Shown here: piece after piece, positions 19,980 through 29,782 of the stretch
Layout of the letters: each line of letters begins with the position of its first letter
How positions within the stretch are numbered: position 1 is the stretch's first letter
Source of the DNA: JABFXX01 sp036489755
GTDB taxonomy: Bacteria; Myxococcota_A; Polyangia; Haliangiales; Haliangiaceae
Length of the DNA: 64,000 bases
Reading direction: 5' to 3'
Assembly (NCBI GenBank): GCA_036489755.1
Contig: DASXFD010000025.1
Coordinates: forward strand, 157,079 to 221,078
Notes under the pieces: model-generated
What the model saw: only the letters and a program-made list of their open reading frames with translations
Database searches by the model: none
What the model was told of the DNA's origin: nothing
Position numbers and translations under genes: made by a program

Positions 19980-21622
19980 ACGCCATGCCGAACCTCGGCG
20001 GCGGCTTCGTGCTGCCGCTCATCCTCGCGATTCCGCTGCTCGGCGCGATCTTCGTGATGTGCACGCCGAAGACCGAAGGTCCGCTCCAGCGCGGCCTCGG
20101 GCTCGCGTTCGCCACGATCACGTTCCTGGTCTCGCTGTCGGTCTTCCGCTACTTCAACGCCGCCGACAGCGGGATGCAGCTGGTGTTCGACACCGAATGG
20201 ATCCCCGGCCTCGGCGCGCACTTCAAGCTCGGCATCGACGGCATCAGCATCTTCTTGGTGCTGCTGACGACGTTCATGATGCCGATCACGCTGCTCGGGA
20301 CGTGGCGCTCGATCGACAAGTACCCGCGCGAGTTCGTCGCGGCGATGCTCGTCCTCGAGGCCGGCATGCTCGGCGCGTTCCTCGCGACCGATCTGTTCCT
20401 GTTCTACGTGTCGTGGGAAGTGATGCTGATCCCGATGTACCTGCTCATCGGGATCTGGGGTGGTCAGCGCCGGCTCTACGCGTCGATCAAGTTCGTGATC
20501 TACACGATGGTCGGCTCGCTGCTGATGCTCGTCGCGATCTTCTACGTGTACGTCACGGCCGGCCACGCGCTCCACATGTACACGACCGATCTCGACAAGC
20601 TCGCGACCGTCTCGTACCCGTGGAGCGGCCAGGTCTGGTGCTTCGCCGCGTTCGGGCTCGCGTTCGCGATCAAAATCCCGCTGTTCCCGCTGCACACGTG
20701 GTTGCCCGACGCGCACGTCGAAGCACCGACGGCCGGCTCGGTGATCCTGGCCGGCGTGCTGCTCAAGTTCGGCATCTACGGCTTCCTGCGGTACGCGATG
20801 CCGCTGTTCCCCCACGGCGCGGTCGTGTGGGCGCCGGCTCTCGCCGTGCTCGCGGTGATCGGCATCATCTACGGCGCGATGGTCGCGTTCGTCCAAGACG
20901 ACGTGAAGAAGCTCGTCGCGTACTCCTCGGTGAGCCACCTCGGGTTCTGCATGCTCGGTGTCGTGGCGATCACGACGATGAGCGTCGAAGGCTCGATCTA
21001 CGCGATGCTGTCGCACGGCCTCACGACGGGCGGTCTGTTCCTCGGAATCGGCGTGCTCTACGAGCGCCGCCACACGCGGCGGCTCGCCGAGTACGGCGGC
21101 ATCTGGAAGCAGATGCCGATCTTCGCGGGCCTGTTCCTGATCGTCGTGATGGGCTCGGCCGGTCTGCCGACGCTGTCGGGTTTCGTCGGCGAGTTCTTCA
21201 CGCTGTTCGGCACGTTCATCGCCGGCGACACGTTCCCGGCGAGCCATCCCAACTTCTTGCCGATGGTTCGCCTGCTCGCAGCGCTCGCGACGACCGGCGT
21301 GATCCTCGGTGCGGTCTACTTGTTGTGGATGTTCCAGAAGGTGTTCTTCGGCAAGCTCGACACCGCGAAGAACGGCAAGCTGCCCGATCTGCGGCCGCAC
21401 GAGCTCCTCGTGTTCATCCTGCTCGCCGCCGGCATCATGATCGGTGGTCTGTTCCCGCGGCCGCTGCTCCATGCGATGGAGCCGGCGGTCGACAAGTTTC
21501 TCGTCGACTTCAACAAGCACGTCGACGAGCCCGATTGCGGCGCGCACTTGTACGCGGAGGGCTGCGCGAGAGCGATGGCCGCGACCGCGCCGCAAGCTGC
21601 GATGACCGGAGGTAAGCCGTGA
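19976..21622 (+). CDS. nuoM: NADH-quinone oxidoreductase subunit M
   Basis: 548 residues from the GTG at 19976, chosen because GGAGGT lies 7 nt before it and it overlaps the nuoL stop. Antiporter-like membrane subunit. Family motifs: FYVSWEVMLIPMYLLIGIWGG with the essential helix-5 glutamate, the HTWLPDAHVEAPTAGSVILA loop, DVKKLVAYSSVSHLGF, and SGFVGEFFTLFG. The last about 60 residues include a soluble tail (KHVDEPDCGAHLYAEGC onward) beyond the final helix, a milder form of the extension in NuoL. Confidence 0.97.
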   Translation: MNAMPNLGGGFVLPLILAIPLLGAIFVMCTPKTEGPLQRGLGLAFATITFLVSLSVFRYFNAADSGMQLVFDTEWIPGLGAHFKLGIDGISIFLVLLTTFMMPITLLGTWRSIDKYPREFVAAMLVLEAGMLGAFLATDLFLFYVSWEVMLIPMYLLIGIWGGQRRLYASIKFVIYTMVGSLLMLVAIFYVYVTAGHALHMYTTDLDKLATVSYPWSGQVWCFAAFGLAFAIKIPLFPLHTWLPDAHVEAPTAGSVILAGVLLKFGIYGFLRYAMPLFPHGAVVWAPALAVLAVIGIIYGAMVAFVQDDVKKLVAYSSVSHLGFCMLGVVAITTMSVEGSIYAMLSHGLTTGGLFLGIGVLYERRHTRRLAEYGGIWKQMPIFAGLFLIVVMGSAGLPTLSGFVGEFFTLFGTFIAGDTFPASHPNFLPMVRLLAALATTGVILGAVYLLWMFQKVFFGKLDTAKNGKLPDLRPHELLVFILLAAGIMIGGLFPRPLLHAMEPAVDKFLVDFNKHVDEPDCGAHLYAEGCARAMAATAPQAAMTGGKP

Positions 21623-23103
21623 GCTTCAACCCCGCTGATCTCGGCTGGATCGCGCCGTACCTGATCCTTGCGGGCGCGGGCATGCTGCTCGTCCTCGCCG
21701 AGGCGTTCTACAAAGGTACCGATCGCACGGCGCTCGTCGGGCTCGCCGTCGCGGGCTCGCTGGCGTCGGCGATCGCATCGATCGTGCTCTACCGGCAGCT
21801 CGGTCCGAACGAAGTGCATCCGATCTTCGCCGATTCGCACGGCGGCGCGATGCTCGTCGGCGATCGGCTCGGCTACGTGCTCGCCGCACTGTTCGCGTTG
21901 ACCACGGCACTCACCGCGCTGTGCTCGCCGGGGCATCAGCGCGAGCACGGCTGGCAGATCGGCGAGTACTACGGACTCTTGCTGCTGTCGGCGTCGGGCA
22001 TGGTGATCCTCGCGCAAGCCGCGAGCCTCGTGACCGTGTTCCTCGGCATCGAGACGATGTCGATCGGCGTCTACGTGATGTGCGCGATGCGCCGCACGTC
22101 GCGCCGCGGCAACGAAGCCGCGATGAAGTACTTCCTGATCGGCGCGTTCGCGACCGGCTTCCTCATGTACGGCATGTCGCTGATCTACGGCGCGTCGGGC
22201 ACGTTGTCGCTGCTCGCGATGCCGAAGGCGCTCGCGACGACGGCGAACCCCGGCCTCGTGATCGCCGGCGCGTTCCTGTTGGTCGTCGCGTTCGGCTTCA
22301 AGATCGCCGCCGTGCCGTTCCACATGTGGGCGCCCGACGTGTACGAAGGCGCGCCGACGCCGGTGACCGGCTTCATGGCCACGGCGGTGAAGGCCGCCGC
22401 GATCGGCGCGATGATCCGCGTGTTCGGCCTCGCGCTCGGCGGCGACATCCTGCCGTTCGGCACGCTCGGCTGGGCGAGCCCGCTCGTCGTGATCGCCGCG
22501 ATCACGATCACCATCGGCAACATCAGTGCGGTGCGCCAAGACAACATCAAGCGCATGCTCGCGTACTCGTCGATCTCGCACGCGGGCGTGCTGCTCGTCG
22601 GGCTGTGCGCGATGGGCCTGGGCTCGACGACGGCAGAGAGCTCGATCGTCTACTACTTGCTCGCGTACACGGTGACCACGCTCGGCGCGTTCGCGGTCGT
22701 CGCGTTCGTCGGCTCGAAGGGTCGCGAGCGGCTGCTCGTCGACGATTGGGCCGGCCTCGCGGGCCAGCATCCGGCGGCCGCGCTCGCGATGACCATCTGC
22801 TTGCTCTCGCTCGGCGGCATCCCACCGACCGGCGGCTTCTTCGGCAAGTTCGTGATCTTCAAGTCGGCGATGGACGTCTACAACGGCCAGCTGCTCTGGC
22901 TCGTGATCATCGGCATCGTCAACTCGGCGATCAGCATCTACTACTACCTGCGGATCGTCACCGCGATGTACTTCCGCGAGGCGTCGCAGCCGTTCGCGCC
23001 GACGCGCTCGAGCGGTCTGTTGTTCGTGATCGCGCTCATGCCGCTGTTGGTCCTCGAGCTCGGCATCATGCCGGGCTGGTGGCTCCGGCTCGTCGGCGGC
23101 TGA
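21619..23103 (+). CDS. nuoN: NADH-quinone oxidoreductase subunit N
   Basis: 494 residues, GTG start overlapping the nuoM stop, with GGAGGT just upstream. Third antiporter-like subunit; 14 helices expected. Motifs: GIETMSIGVYVMCA (helix-5 glutamate), FGFKIAAVPFHMWAPDVYEGAPTPVTGFMA, DNIKRMLAYSSISHAGVLL, and GGIPPTGGFFGKFVIFKSA. The last gene of the operon; a hairpin follows 33 nt after the stop. Confidence 0.97.
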   Translation: MSFNPADLGWIAPYLILAGAGMLLVLAEAFYKGTDRTALVGLAVAGSLASAIASIVLYRQLGPNEVHPIFADSHGGAMLVGDRLGYVLAALFALTTALTALCSPGHQREHGWQIGEYYGLLLLSASGMVILAQAASLVTVFLGIETMSIGVYVMCAMRRTSRRGNEAAMKYFLIGAFATGFLMYGMSLIYGASGTLSLLAMPKALATTANPGLVIAGAFLLVVAFGFKIAAVPFHMWAPDVYEGAPTPVTGFMATAVKAAAIGAMIRVFGLALGGDILPFGTLGWASPLVVIAAITITIGNISAVRQDNIKRMLAYSSISHAGVLLVGLCAMGLGSTTAESSIVYYLLAYTVTTLGAFAVVAFVGSKGRERLLVDDWAGLAGQHPAAALAMTICLLSLGGIPPTGGFFGKFVIFKSAMDVYNGQLLWLVIIGIVNSAISIYYYLRIVTAMYFREASQPFAPTRSSGLLFVIALMPLLVLELGIMPGWWLRLVGG

Positions 23104-23136
23104 GCGCACGCGCACCCGGGCGGCCTCGCACGCCTT

Positions 23137-23161
23137 CGGCGAGTAACTCCGCGACTCGCCG
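23137..23161 (+). terminator. Hairpin after the nuo operon
   Basis: CGGCGAGT (23137-23144) and ACTCGCCG (23154-23161) form a perfect 8-bp stem with a 9-nt loop, 33 nt after the nuoN stop. There is no T tract, so an intrinsic terminator in the E. coli sense is not shown; it may end or stabilise the transcript. Confidence 0.4.
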
Positions 23162-23200
23162 TGATCCAGCGTCGGCACGCCCCATGCTGAGCTGTGCTGC

Positions 23201-23602
23201 ATGCGAACGATCTTGCTCGCGCTTCTCGTGACGGCGGCCTGCCACCACGACAGCTCTCCACAGTCACCGCAGATGGCACCCGAGCCGGTGCCGACCGCGG
23301 CGTCGAACGACAACCTCGGCAGGATGCCGGCCGATCCGACGCTGCCGTCGTGGGCGCCGTCGGCGTGCGCCGCGTATCACGCGGCCGTCGTGCGGTTCGC
23401 CGAGTGCGACGCGGTCGCGCAGGCCTCGCGCAACGTCGTCAAGACGCAGTACGACGCCGACGACGCGCGCTGGAAGGCGATGCACGATCAGCGGCCCGAG
23501 CAGATCCTCGACGTGCGAGGCGACTGCCTCGAGGCCGAGCGCGCGATCAACAACGCGAACTCGTGCTTGTCGCCGAGCGCGACGCGGAGCGCGGCTCGCT
23601 AA
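23201..23602 (+). CDS. Small lipoprotein, unknown function
   Basis: 133 residues. A lipoprotein signal (LLALLVTAAC, Cys14) is followed by a Ser/Pro-rich linker to about residue 50, then a mostly helical region with three cysteines spaced as in a small helical disulfide bundle (SACAAYHAAVVRFAECDAVAQ and DCLEAERAINNANSC). I do not recognise a named domain. It sits alone between nuoN and malQ on the same strand. Confidence 0.65.
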   Translation: MRTILLALLVTAACHHDSSPQSPQMAPEPVPTAASNDNLGRMPADPTLPSWAPSACAAYHAAVVRFAECDAVAQASRNVVKTQYDADDARWKAMHDQRPEQILDVRGDCLEAERAINNANSCLSPSATRSAAR

Positions 23603-23625
23603 CGCTGTTCGACCGCGCGAAGTGA

Positions 23626-23631
23626 TAGGTT
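23626..23631 (+). promoter_or_regulatory. Putative -10 (TAGGTT) for a leaderless malQ transcript
   Basis: The 18 nt ending in the malQ start codon (23623-23640) are identical to those ending in the manC start codon. TAGGTT is followed by GCGCGC and then GTG. The identity between two unrelated loci argues for a functional element. Confidence 0.5.
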
Positions 23632-23637
23632 GCGCGC

Positions 23638-25773
23638 GTGTCCGTTCGCGAGCTCGCGCGTGCCGCTGGAATCGACGTCGACTACCTGAGCTGGCGCGGC
23701 GAGCCGACCTCCGCGAGCGACGATGCGATCTGGCAGGCGCTGCACGCGCTCGCGCCCGACCTCGGCATCGACGTGACCGCGTCCGATGCGCTCGCCCAGC
23801 TCGAGCAGCGCCGGTGGACCGAACGCGTGCCGCCGGTGATCGCGGCGTGGGACGGCGAGCTCGTCGTGCCGATGCGCGTGCGCGCCGACGTCGACGCCGA
23901 GTGGCAGCTCGAGGTGGTGCTCGAATCGGGCGGCCCGATGATCGCGCGCGGCACGCTGTTCGAGCTGCCGGCCGATTCGCACGCGCATCCCGGTGGCGTC
24001 GTGCATTGCTTCCGGCGCGCGCGCGTGTCGCTCGGCGTGCACGCGCTCGGCTATCACCAGCTGAAGTGGCGCGTCGGCGACGAGACCGGCGACGCGCTCG
24101 TGATCTCGGCGCCGACTCGCGCGTACGGTGCGCCGGGCATGCTCGCGCGGCGATGGGGCGTGTTCGCGCCGGTGTACGGCCTCGCATCGGCCGAGAGCGG
24201 GCAGGCCGGCGATCTCGCGACGCTGCGCCGGCTGTTCGAGGCCGTCGATGCGCGGGGCGGCAGCTACGTGGCGACCTTGCCGATCCTCGCGGCGTTTCTC
24301 GGCGACGAGCCGTACGCGTACTCGCCATACTCGCCGGCGAGCCGGCTGTTCTGGAACGAGGTGTATCTCGACCTGCCGCGCTTCGCGGCCGCGCTCGACG
24401 TGACGATCCCGAGCGCGCCTTCGGGGCCGTTTCCGCCGCTGATCGATTACCGCGCGCAGTACGCGTGGCGGCGGCCGGTGATCGACAAGCTCGCCGCCGC
24501 GTTCTTCCGCGATCCCGAACGCGCCGCCGCGGTCGCCGCGTGGGCCGCGCCGCACTACGTGTTCGACTACGCGGCGTTTCGCGCGATCGGCGAAGCGCAG
24601 CACGCGGGCTGGCGGAAGTGGTCGGCGGAGCTGCAAGCGGGATCGAAGCTCGCGCGCACGCGCGCCGATGCGATCGCGCTCGCGGCGAAAGGCGGCGGCG
24701 ACGCGGCGAGCGTCGACACGCACGTGTTCGCGCAGTGGGCGATGCAGTCGCAGCTGCAGGCGCTGCAGGGCCAGCGCGCGGCGCTGTATCTCGACCTGCC
24801 GGTCGGCGTGAACATGGACGCCTACGAGGTCTGGCGGTGGCGTCGCTTGTTCCTCACCGATCTCGCGGCCGGCGCGCCGCCCGATGCGCTGTTCCTCGGC
24901 GGCCAGAACTGGGGACTGCCGCCGATGTCGCCGATCGCGCTGCGCCGCGGCCGCTATCGCTACTTCATCGACTGCGTGCGCCATCACATGCGCGTCAGCG
25001 GGATGCTGCGCGTCGATCACGTGATGGGGCTGTTCCGGCTGTACTGCATTCCCGCGGGCAGGCCGGCGACCGACGGCGTCTACCTGCGCTACGTCGCCGA
25101 AGATCTGCTCGCGATCCTCACGCTCGAGTCGCGGCGGGCGACATGCGCGATCGCCGGCGAGGATCTCGGGACCGTGCCCGACTACGTGCGGCCCGCGATG
25201 ACCAAGCACGGCTTCTATCGCCTGCACGTCGGCCAGTGGGCATTCCCGAATCAGGTGGGCCACGACTCGTCGCCGTCGCCGCAGGGCGCGATCGCGAGCT
25301 TGGGCACGCACGACACCGCGACGTTCGCCGGTTGGTGGAACGGCGCCGACATCACCGACGCGCGTGACCTCAGCCTCATCGACGATCATCAGGAGCGCGA
25401 CCAGCGCGCCGAGCGCGAGCGCGTGAAGGCCGCGGTGCTCGCGCTATCGCCGCCCGCGCCGCTCGCCGACGTCGCGCGAGCCCAGCCCGCGCCGGCCGAG
25501 GCGATCGAGACGTCGCGCGTGCCACCCGTGGCGCGCGCGATGTACGGCGGCAACGCCGAGCTCGCCGCCGGCCCCGCGGAAGTCGTGCTCGTCTCGCTCG
25601 ATGATCTCGCGCTCGAGCCCGTGCCTCACAATGTGCCGGGCACCACGTCGGAGCGCCCCAACTGGCAGCGCCGCGTGCCCGGCTGGGCCGACGCGCTCGA
25701 CGACATGAAGGCACCGGCCGTCGCGGCCGCGACCATCGCCGCAGTTTCGGCGGCACGGCCGCGGACGGAGTAA
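23638..25773 (+). CDS. malQ: 4-alpha-glucanotransferase (amylomaltase)
   Basis: 711 residues, GTG start. A GH77 enzyme that transfers alpha-1,4-glucan segments during maltodextrin and glycogen metabolism. The catalytic trio is visible: Asp460 in RVDHVMGLFR (nucleophile), Glu508 in AGEDLGTV (acid/base) and Asp559 in GTHDTATFAGWW. About 130 residues before the GH77 core form an extra N-terminal beta-rich part, as in the MalQ forms longer than the 500-residue plant/Thermus type. Cytosolic. No glycogen phosphorylase or branching enzyme lies nearby. Confidence 0.93.
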   Translation: MSVRELARAAGIDVDYLSWRGEPTSASDDAIWQALHALAPDLGIDVTASDALAQLEQRRWTERVPPVIAAWDGELVVPMRVRADVDAEWQLEVVLESGGPMIARGTLFELPADSHAHPGGVVHCFRRARVSLGVHALGYHQLKWRVGDETGDALVISAPTRAYGAPGMLARRWGVFAPVYGLASAESGQAGDLATLRRLFEAVDARGGSYVATLPILAAFLGDEPYAYSPYSPASRLFWNEVYLDLPRFAAALDVTIPSAPSGPFPPLIDYRAQYAWRRPVIDKLAAAFFRDPERAAAVAAWAAPHYVFDYAAFRAIGEAQHAGWRKWSAELQAGSKLARTRADAIALAAKGGGDAASVDTHVFAQWAMQSQLQALQGQRAALYLDLPVGVNMDAYEVWRWRRLFLTDLAAGAPPDALFLGGQNWGLPPMSPIALRRGRYRYFIDCVRHHMRVSGMLRVDHVMGLFRLYCIPAGRPATDGVYLRYVAEDLLAILTLESRRATCAIAGEDLGTVPDYVRPAMTKHGFYRLHVGQWAFPNQVGHDSSPSPQGAIASLGTHDTATFAGWWNGADITDARDLSLIDDHQERDQRAERERVKAAVLALSPPAPLADVARAQPAPAEAIETSRVPPVARAMYGGNAELAAGPAEVVLVSLDDLALEPVPHNVPGTTSERPNWQRRVPGWADALDDMKAPAVAAATIAAVSAARPRTE

Positions 25774-25776
25774 GCT
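25771..25776 (+). promoter_or_regulatory. Putative -10 (TAAGCT) 6 nt before the next start
   Basis: TAAGCT overlaps the malQ stop codon and lies exactly 6 nt before the ATG at 25783, matching the leaderless pattern seen elsewhere. Confidence 0.35.
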
Positions 25777-25782
25777 TCGCGC

Positions 25783-26103
25783 ATGATTCGCGTGCTCGCG
25801 GCCGTCGTGGTCCTCGGCGCGATCGTGGCCAGCGGAGCGGGACCTGGGAAGATCGCGCACGCCGATCCGCCGCCGGCGCCGAATCAGCTCGAGGTCGTGG
25901 TCGGCAAGACCGTCGAGCGTGAGGTCGGCGTGATCCGCGGCTACTTCTGCAACGACCCGACGCTGATCACGGCCACGCTCGTGACGCGCGGCAACTCGAA
26001 CTTCTGGATCGTCACGGGCCTCAAGGCCGGCAAGACGCAGTGCCGCGTCGGCGACTTCCTGCACCCTGCGCTGCTGTTCGACGTCACCGTGAAAGAGCAA
26101 TGA
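25783..26103 (+). CDS. Small exported protein, CpaC/secretin N-terminal-like
   Basis: 106 residues. Signal peptide about 1-27 (VLAAVVVLGAIVASG then AHADPPPA). The mature part (QLEVVVGKTVEREVGVIRGYFCNDPTLITATL, WIVTGLKAGKTQCRVGD) resembles the short beta domain at the N-terminus of CpaC-type secretins (pilus/flp assembly), where a L-x-V-x-x-G-x-S start is followed by a GLKAGxT turn. Here it stands alone, with two cysteines in place of the usual repeat end. The next gene overlaps by 4 nt. Confidence 0.6.
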   Translation: MIRVLAAVVVLGAIVASGAGPGKIAHADPPPAPNQLEVVVGKTVEREVGVIRGYFCNDPTLITATLVTRGNSNFWIVTGLKAGKTQCRVGDFLHPALLFDVTVKEQ

Positions 26104-26477
26104 GAGTCGCGGCGCTGCTGCTCGCCGCCTGCTGGGCTGGCTGCTGGCAGGATCCGCCGCCGGCCCGACCCGATCCGCCACCACCGCCGCCGCAGACCGC
26201 GACGCTGCCACCGCGCCGGTCCCAACCGGCGACGTGTTCGGCCACGATCGCGCACATTTACGACGTGCTCGCGAGTGCACACGATGCGTCGCCCGATGCG
26301 CTCGAGCCCAAGTTTCGCGACGCGCTCGTCGGCACGTGCGAGGACATGCAGTGGTCCGACGAGGTGCGGTCCTGCATCGCATCCGGTCAGACCGAGCACG
26401 AGATCGAGGACTGCCGCGATCGCATGACGCAAGAGCAAATCGAGGACATCAAACGCGTGCTCGAGGGCACACCGTAA
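26100..26477 (+). CDS. Small Pro-rich lipoprotein
   Basis: 125 residues from the ATG at 26100, which overlaps the previous stop. The signal ends at a lipobox (LLLAACWAGC; Cys11 or Cys15), followed by a proline-rich linker to about 38. The rest is helical with four cysteines (ATCSATIAHIYDVL, GTCEDMQWSDEVRSCI, EDCRDRM), resembling the lipoprotein at 23201. The function is not recognised. Coupling to the preceding gene suggests that the two exported proteins are made together. Confidence 0.65.
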   Translation: MRVAALLLAACWAGCWQDPPPARPDPPPPPPQTATLPPRRSQPATCSATIAHIYDVLASAHDASPDALEPKFRDALVGTCEDMQWSDEVRSCIASGQTEHEIEDCRDRMTQEQIEDIKRVLEGTP

Positions 26478-26492
26478 TCGGCAGCGATCCGG

Positions 26493-26498
26493 TATTGT
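26493..26498 (+). promoter_or_regulatory. Putative -10 (TATTGT) 7 nt before the next start
   Basis: TATTGT followed by CGCGTCG and the ATG at 26506. Consistent with, but slightly longer than, the 6-nt spacing seen at other starts. Confidence 0.35.
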
Positions 26499-26505
26499 CG
26501 CGTCG

Positions 26506-27294
26506 ATGCGTACCGCGTGGCTCGCCGTCATTCTCTTCGCGTGTGGCTCCAACAACAACGCGCCGCCGGCCGACGGCACCGGCAGTGGAAGCGGTAGCGG
26601 CAGTGGAAGTGGTAGCGGCAGTGGCAGCGGAAGCGGCAGCAACACCGGGCCGTACAGCTGCTCGGGCCAGCCGATTCCGACGACCGCGCCGGATCCGGTC
26701 ACGCTCGGCGGCTCGGCGGTGACGATCAATCTCACCTCGTTCTCCGAGGAGGGCGTCGCCGGCATCACCGTGAACGCGATGGTCGGCAGCAACACGATCG
26801 GCACGGCGACCTCGGACGCGAACGGCGCGTACTCGATGAGCCTACCGACCGGCGGCATGCCGATCGACATGCACCTCGAGGCGAGCGGCAGCGATTACCG
26901 GTCGAACGCGCTCTATCCCGCGGTCGATCTCTACGAGAACAGCAACGCGGGCATCATGGTGATGATCACGACCACGGAGCTCGGTCTGATCGCCTCGTTC
27001 TGCGGAGCATCCGCCCAGCAGACCACCAACGGCGCGGTTGGGGTCGTCGTCGTCGACTGCAACGGCAACGTGATCCCCGGCGCGACCGTCGACATCCCGG
27101 GCGGCGACATCTATTACCTCGGCAGCGACAACAAGTGCGAGCAGACCGGAACCGGCTCGGCGGGCATCGCGTTCGTGTTCAACGTCCCGGCCGGCTCGGC
27201 CACGTTGTCGGGGAGCGTCGGCGGCATGCAGCTGCGCAGCCACGTGATCGAAGCGAAGGCCGGCTACACGACGACCGCCGTCATCCAGCCGTAA
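26506..27294 (+). CDS. Lipoprotein with GS-repeat linker and carboxypeptidase-regulatory-like domains
   Basis: 262 residues. Lipobox LFACGSNNN (Cys13), then about ten Gly-Ser dipeptides (about 26-45), then two beta-sandwich segments. The first (EEGVAGITVNAMVGSNTIGTATSDANGAYSMSLP) and the second (DCNGNVIPGATVDI) have the V-x-G-A-x-V plus T-D-x-x-G-x-Y pattern of carboxypeptidase-regulatory-like repeats, which are Ig-like surface modules. No enzyme motif. Probably a cell-surface spacer or adhesive protein. Confidence 0.7.
   Translation: MRTAWLAVILFACGSNNNAPPADGTGSGSGSGSGSGSGSGSGSGSNTGPYSCSGQPIPTTAPDPVTLGGSAVTINLTSFSEEGVAGITVNAMVGSNTIGTATSDANGAYSMSLPTGGMPIDMHLEASGSDYRSNALYPAVDLYENSNAGIMVMITTTELGLIASFCGASAQQTTNGAVGVVVVDCNGNVIPGATVDIPGGDIYYLGSDNKCEQTGTGSAGIAFVFNVPAGSATLSGSVGGMQLRSHVIEAKAGYTTTAVIQP
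26581..26640 (+). repeat. 60-bp Gly-Ser coding repeat
   Basis: Ten near-identical 6-bp units of the GGCAGT / GGAAGC / GGTAGC type encode (Gly-Ser)10 just behind the lipobox of the gene at 26506. The mix of synonymous codons is what slippage followed by drift would leave. A length-variable linker is likely. Confidence 0.8.
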
Positions 27295-27298
27295 GCGG

Positions 27299-29131
<1,833 letters not shown>

Positions 29132-29133
29132 GG

Positions 29134-29703
29134 CTATTGCACCTGTCGCAACACGCGATCGCATGCGGCGAGCATGCGAACTTCGGGCTCGAGCTCTTGC
29201 GAGGCGATCAGACCGGCGAGCACGAGATCGCGCGTACCGGTGATCGTCTGCTGCGGCTTGTCGATCGTGATCGAGTCGCCTTTGAGCGTCAGGGTCCGCA
29301 GCAAGCGGCCGACGCCGTCGGTGATGGTTGCCGAAGCCGGCTTCGCGTCGACGTGCACGAGCGGCTCGCCGGTCTGGCCGAACACGGTCGCGGTCGTCGC
29401 GTCCGTCTCGGGAAACACGCGCGCGACCTTGCGGCCGTTCTCGAGCAGGAAGATGCCGGCGCTGCCGCGCTCGCCCGTCCACTCGGTCTCGCCGAGCGCG
29501 GCGACGAACGGATCCTTGCCGACGATCAGCTCGATCGGCCCGACCGACGCGCGGCACGGGCGATCCGGGCGGATCGTCGCGACGACCGACGTCGCATCGC
29601 GGACTTCGATCGAGATGATCGGTGCCGGTGCCGGTGGCTCGACTCGGCCACCACAGCCAAAGACCGAGGTGACGGCCAAGAACGTCAAACTGCGAAGGAA
29701 CAC
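29134..29703 (-). CDS. Lipoprotein, unknown function
   Basis: 189 residues from a GTG start. The signal ends in a lipobox (AVTSVFGC, Cys17). The mature part is a mix of short strands (IISIEVRDATSVVATI, GPIELIVGKDPF, AGIFLLENGRKVARVF) with no family I recognise. It is probably co-transcribed with typA, 2 nt downstream. The pairing of a lipoprotein with a GTPase is more likely shared transcription than shared function. Confidence 0.65.
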   Translation of the reverse strand: MFLRSLTFLAVTSVFGCGGRVEPPAPAPIISIEVRDATSVVATIRPDRPCRASVGPIELIVGKDPFVAALGETEWTGERGSAGIFLLENGRKVARVFPETDATTATVFGQTGEPLVHVDAKPASATITDGVGRLLRTLTLKGDSITIDKPQQTITGTRDLVLAGLIASQELEPEVRMLAACDRVLRQVQ

Positions 29704-29782
29704 GGCGGGCGGCGGTCTATAACCCGCCCTTAGCGCCGCAGCAAGTCGCCAGGCGGCGCGCCGGCGTGTTACCCCAACCTCG

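Noticed and set aside
17613..23313. Very long open frames on the minus strand opposite nuoL, nuoM and nuoN
   Set aside because: They are Arg/Asp/His-rich shadows created by the GC-biased third codon position, with no motif, and lie wholly antisense to well-supported complex I genes.
26581..26640. Possible CRISPR or VNTR array
   Set aside because: It is an in-frame Gly-Ser coding repeat without spacers. No CRISPR array was seen anywhere in the window.
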